DNA from: Rouxiella silvae
Lineage (GTDB): Bacteria; Pseudomonadota; Gammaproteobacteria; Enterobacterales; Enterobacteriaceae
Direction: 5' to 3'
Assembly: GCF_002093625.1 (NCBI RefSeq)
Contig: NZ_MRWD01000032.1
Span: forward strand, 1 to 58,786
DNA: 58,786 bases
Shown: piece by piece, positions 56,245 through 58,786 of the stretch
Layout of the letters: the number at the start of each line of letters is the position of its first letter
Position numbering within the stretch: the stretch's first letter is position 1
Position numbers and translations under genes: made by a program
The notes under the pieces: generated by a model
The model's database searches: none
What the model saw: only the letters and a program-made list of their open reading frames with translations
What the model was told of the DNA's origin: nothing

Positions 56245-57852
56245 ATGCTCAACTCAATAACCTATCTTTATCAGCGCAATGGCGTCTTCTATATCCGACT
56301 TAGGATGAAGGCTATTGGTCGCTTTCCGGCTTCGCTTCCACAACATAAACGTTATAAACTTACGTCAGTATCATTACGGACCAAGGACAGGCGTACCGCT
56401 ATGGCTCACTCTCGGCACATCAAGGCAGCACTAAAAGTAATCCATGCAGACCGACCTGATGCCACCTATGAGGAAATGAGGGGGCACCTTAGGGAAGTTG
56501 CAGAGTGGGAACTTTCAACGGGACGTTCAGACCTATTCGAGCCAGACATGAGAGATCTCTATCGGGACCAGTACAGCGAATTAGGCGAGAGCCTTACTGA
56601 TGCGCTGGCGAGTGAACCCCTGAACATTGACCAGCATCGTTACATCAATGAGGCTCTGGAAGTGCTCAAGGCGTGCATGAAACGCATCGAAGCTGGAGAC
56701 AGTAAGCCTCTTATAGATTACGTCGATGGATTTAATGATGTTAGTCGTTCAAGTGATCAAACCTCTGCTTCATTATCTGTAAATGCTCCAGAAGTTAATT
56801 CCGGGGTCACTGTAGCGAGCCTCTTTGAGCAATACGAAGCGGAAAACGCTCAGAACTGGAAGCCAGCCACCTTAAAAGAAAACAAAGCGTCCCACGCTAC
56901 ATTAATTGAAATCTTCGGCTATCTCGGTCTCAATGCTGATGCTAATAGGGCCGATATACTCAAGGTTCGTGATGTGCTCCAACAGTTACCGAAGAATCGT
57001 AAGCAGCGCTTTAAGGATATCCTGTTGGTTGACCTGCTGAGTCGTGAAGATAAGACTGATTGTCTTGATGTGGTCACTATCAATAATAAATATCTTATTA
57101 AGATGGCGGCTGTCTTCAAGTGGGCTTTACGCAACGACCTGATCAAAAAGAATATGACTGAGGGTCTGGAACTGAAGGTTCCTCAGCGTAAAGCTTCAGA
57201 GGCCCGTAATGCTTTCTCTACGGTGCAAGTAAATCAACTATTGGATGCCGCCCAAGTTTACTCACAAAAGCCTTCTGGTAAGCCCTATCACTATTACGTT
57301 ACCGTTTTGGCTGCTATCACTGGAGCAAGACTTAATGAAGTAGCTCAGCTACAGGTCAAGGATGTCAGGGCCACGGAAGTCGGAACCGTTTATATCCATA
57401 TCAATGAAGATGACAGTAGCTTACCCGGTAAGAGCATCAAGAATGCCCACAGTGATCGCTGTGTGCCTCTGGTCGATGGAGCCTATGGTTTTGTATTGGC
57501 TGACTTTATGACGCTTGTAGAAGCCCGTAGTAATACTGGTGGGGGGGATGCTATGGTGTTTAATGAACTTCGCCTCATGAAGAATGGTTACGGTGAGCAG
57601 GTAAGCAAATGGTTTAACCGGACGTTGTTACCTAAGGTTATTATTGACCGTGACGGATTGGCGTTCCACTCGTTCAGGCATACAGTTGGGAACCAGTTAA
57701 GACAACATGGGGTTGAATTGGCGTATGCTCAGGCGATTATGGGTCATAGCTCAGGATCAATTACCTATGACCGCTACGCTAAAGAGGTTGAGGTAGATAG
57801 ATTGGTTAATGTAATGGCAGAAATTTATAAGGAGATTGGATTAAATGGCTGA
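56245..57852 (+). CDS. Tyrosine recombinase / integrase
   Basis: 535 residues, longer than typical phage integrases. It opens with [20 protein letters not shown], a DUF6538-like N-terminal segment. After a core-binding domain (about 190-290) comes the catalytic domain with Arg in [12 protein letters not shown], His-x-x-Arg in [11 protein letters not shown], the second His in MGHSSG and Tyr in [10 protein letters not shown]. The catalytic set looks intact. It lies just downstream of tRNA-Gly, pointing away from it. Codon and base use are visibly more AT-rich than in the gluconate genes, consistent with horizontal gain. It overlaps the DUF4145 gene by 8 bases. Confidence 0.9.
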   Translation: MLNSITYLYQRNGVFYIRLRMKAIGRFPASLPQHKRYKLTSVSLRTKDRRTAMAHSRHIKAALKVIHADRPDATYEEMRGHLREVAEWELSTGRSDLFEPDMRDLYRDQYSELGESLTDALASEPLNIDQHRYINEALEVLKACMKRIEAGDSKPLIDYVDGFNDVSRSSDQTSASLSVNAPEVNSGVTVASLFEQYEAENAQNWKPATLKENKASHATLIEIFGYLGLNADANRADILKVRDVLQQLPKNRKQRFKDILLVDLLSREDKTDCLDVVTINNKYLIKMAAVFKWALRNDLIKKNMTEGLELKVPQRKASEARNAFSTVQVNQLLDAAQVYSQKPSGKPYHYYVTVLAAITGARLNEVAQLQVKDVRATEVGTVYIHINEDDSSLPGKSIKNAHSDRCVPLVDGAYGFVLADFMTLVEARSNTGGGDAMVFNELRLMKNGYGEQVSKWFNRTLLPKVIIDRDGLAFHSFRHTVGNQLRQHGVELAYAQAIMGHSSGSITYDRYAKEVEVDRLVNVMAEIYKEIGLNG

Positions 57853-58480
57853 GTATTTCCCAGCAGTTTTTGAAGGCGAGGCTTTTAATTGTCCATATTG
57901 CGGGGTTTATGCTCGGCAATTTTGGCGTACATTATTCGGTAATGGTCAGCATATGGTGTCAAAGGATACACCCTTCAAGATGTCGTCATGTTCACATTGT
58001 GGCGACAGTGCCTATTGGTTCGAAGAAAAAATGATGGTCCCTGCTGCGGGTAATGTTGAGTTGCCTAATCAAGACATGCCGGAAGACTGCAAGGCTGATT
58101 ACATGGAAGCCCGAAGTATTATCAATCTGTCTCCTAAAGGGGCCGCAGCGCTTCTCCGTCTGTGCCTCCAGAAACTGATGGTCCACTTAGGCGAGCCGGG
58201 GAATAACATTAACGCTGATATTAAGTCTCTCGTTGAGAAGGGGCTGCCTCCTCGTATCCAGCAAGCAGCAGACATATGTCGAATTGTTGGTAATCAGGCC
58301 GTTCATCCCGGAGAGATTAGCCTTGATGACGATCCACAGTTAACACACGGTCTCTTTAAGCTGCTGAACATCATTGTCGATGACCGAATTACGAGACCAA
58401 AGGAAATCGAAACGATGTTCCAGAGTATGCCTGAGGGACCACGGCAAGGCATTGAGAATCGGGACAAAAAGAGTGCTTAA
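57845..58480 (+). CDS. DUF4145-type zinc-ribbon protein
   Basis: 211 residues, no signal peptide. The N-terminal part has two CxxC knuckles, CPYCG (about residues 17-21) and CSHCG (about 49-53), forming a zinc ribbon. The helical C-terminal part contains the DUF4145 core ([21 protein letters not shown], split near 97-117; [12 protein letters not shown] near 145). DUF4145 proteins are often found on mobile elements and next to restriction or defence genes; no activity is known. The gene overlaps the integrase stop by 8 bases, so the two are co-expressed. Confidence 0.75.
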   Translation: MAEYFPAVFEGEAFNCPYCGVYARQFWRTLFGNGQHMVSKDTPFKMSSCSHCGDSAYWFEEKMMVPAAGNVELPNQDMPEDCKADYMEARSIINLSPKGAAALLRLCLQKLMVHLGEPGNNINADIKSLVEKGLPPRIQQAADICRIVGNQAVHPGEISLDDDPQLTHGLFKLLNIIVDDRITRPKEIETMFQSMPEGPRQGIENRDKKSA

Positions 58481-58493
58481 GGTAATACAGACC

Positions 58494-58516
58494 TAATACG
58501 ACTCACTAAGGGGAGA
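58494..58516 (+). promoter_or_regulatory. T7-type phage RNA polymerase promoter
   Basis: 58494-58508 reads TAATACGACTCACTA, identical to the first 15 bases of the T7 consensus promoter. 58509-58510 is AG instead of TA, and 58511-58516 is GGGAGA as in T7. So 21 of 23 positions match, including the specificity loop contact region and the initiation GGGAGA. The two changes lie just upstream of the start site. It lies 14 bases after the DUF4145 stop and points rightwards into sequence outside the window. Host RNA polymerase does not use such promoters, so a phage-type polymerase gene is expected nearby. Confidence 0.8.
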
Positions 58517-58786
58517 GGGAAGACAATAAAGTGTTTCCTCTATGAAAATTAACCGTAACTTATCGCATCCTTTCAGGGGCGGGATGACCAATTTACAGAC
58601 ACCAAGCGTTCTACTTAAAGAATGCTTCCTGTGTGCTCTGGGTCAGTCGATAAGTGAATAGCAATAGAAATCATATTTAATTATGGTCTCTGGTCTACAG
58701 GGGCTTAAACTTAAAGATTTACTTAAAGACCATTAAGATACTTAGAGTTTAATTAATTGTTTTAATTAAAAGATAATCATTAAAAG
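58517..58786 (+). other. AT-rich non-coding region with CTTAAAG repeats
   Basis: No convincing gene here. ACTTAAAG occurs exactly three times (58613-58620, 58709-58716, 58721-58728), with related CTTAAAC (58704-58710) and ACTTAGAG (58740-58747). T7-group phage genomes carry arrays of similar CCTAAAG heptamers beside their terminal repeats and early promoters. A 39-codon frame (58542-58661) has no ribosome binding site. The last 50 bases are almost all A and T. Together with the T7-type promoter it looks like the early control region of a T7-like genome. Confidence 0.5.

Noticed and set aside
58494-58516. T7 promoter as cloning-vector or adapter contamination
   Set aside because: It differs from the standard vector promoter at two bases and is flanked by phage-like, not vector-like, sequence; raw reads would still be worth checking.
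58542-58661. 39-codon open frame downstream of the T7-type promoter
   Set aside because: No ribosome binding site before the ATG, no recognisable sequence, and it spans a CTTAAAG repeat; more likely non-coding leader DNA.
1-58786. CRISPR array, transposase or insertion sequence
   Set aside because: No regularly spaced repeats and no transposase-like protein were seen in any frame.

Overview
The window is chromosomal DNA from a gammaproteobacterium of the order Enterobacterales. The backbone (argO-yggE-argP-rpiA-serA, fau-ssrS-zapA-ygfB-pepP-ubiH-ubiI-gcvTHP, trhA-ygfZ-sdhE-ygfX-fldB-xerD-dsbC-recJ-prfB-lysS, glyU) follows the order known from Escherichia coli, and the proteins are close to their E. 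coli counterparts. ERIC repeats, a periplasmic chorismate mutase and a three-subunit gluconate 2-dehydrogenase point to a Yersiniaceae-like environmental genus (Serratia, Rahnella, Ewingella or Rouxiella type). The genus is an inference.

Layout: 1-5200 is conserved core (arginine export, ribose-5-phosphate isomerase, serine biosynthesis). 5233-7734 is an accessory gene for a secreted metzincin protease, placed between serA and fau. 7895-18782 is core again: folate cyclo-ligase, 6S RNA, ZapA, YgfB, PepP, ubiquinone hydroxylases and the glycine cleavage operon. 18955-38346 is an accessory block of about 20 kb. It holds a periplasmic chorismate mutase, a GntR-controlled amidase/DUF2848/MFS cluster, a DeoR-controlled rare-sugar (allose/allulose-like) ABC operon with epimerase and two sugar kinases, and a Ugp-like ABC transporter with the glycerophosphodiesterase GpdQ. 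38404-51612 is mostly core, interrupted at 40157-42586 by a second secreted metalloprotease, of the M60/enhancin type. 51955-55824 encodes a periplasmic flavo-cytochrome c gluconate dehydrogenase. From 56037 to the right edge a tRNA-Gly(CCC) gene is followed by an integrated element: a tyrosine recombinase, a DUF4145 zinc-ribbon protein, and then a near-perfect T7 RNA polymerase promoter with CTTAAAG repeats.

How the parts work together: the core blocks link serine, glycine and one-carbon metabolism (serA, gcvTHP, fau). The accessory blocks add scavenging of carbon and phosphorus (amide compounds, a rare hexose, glycerophosphodiesters, direct periplasmic gluconate oxidation). The two secreted proteases come from unrelated catalytic clans but share the same C-terminal cassette (beta-sandwich, PKD, chitin-binding CBM5/12). 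This suggests a toolkit aimed at glycoprotein- or chitin-rich surfaces such as insect peritrophic matrix or mucus.

The most exciting signals are (1) the probable temperate T7-like element at the right end, of which only the left edge is visible, and (2) the metzincin/M60 pair sharing one targeting cassette. All comparisons are from memory of the families; no database search was run.
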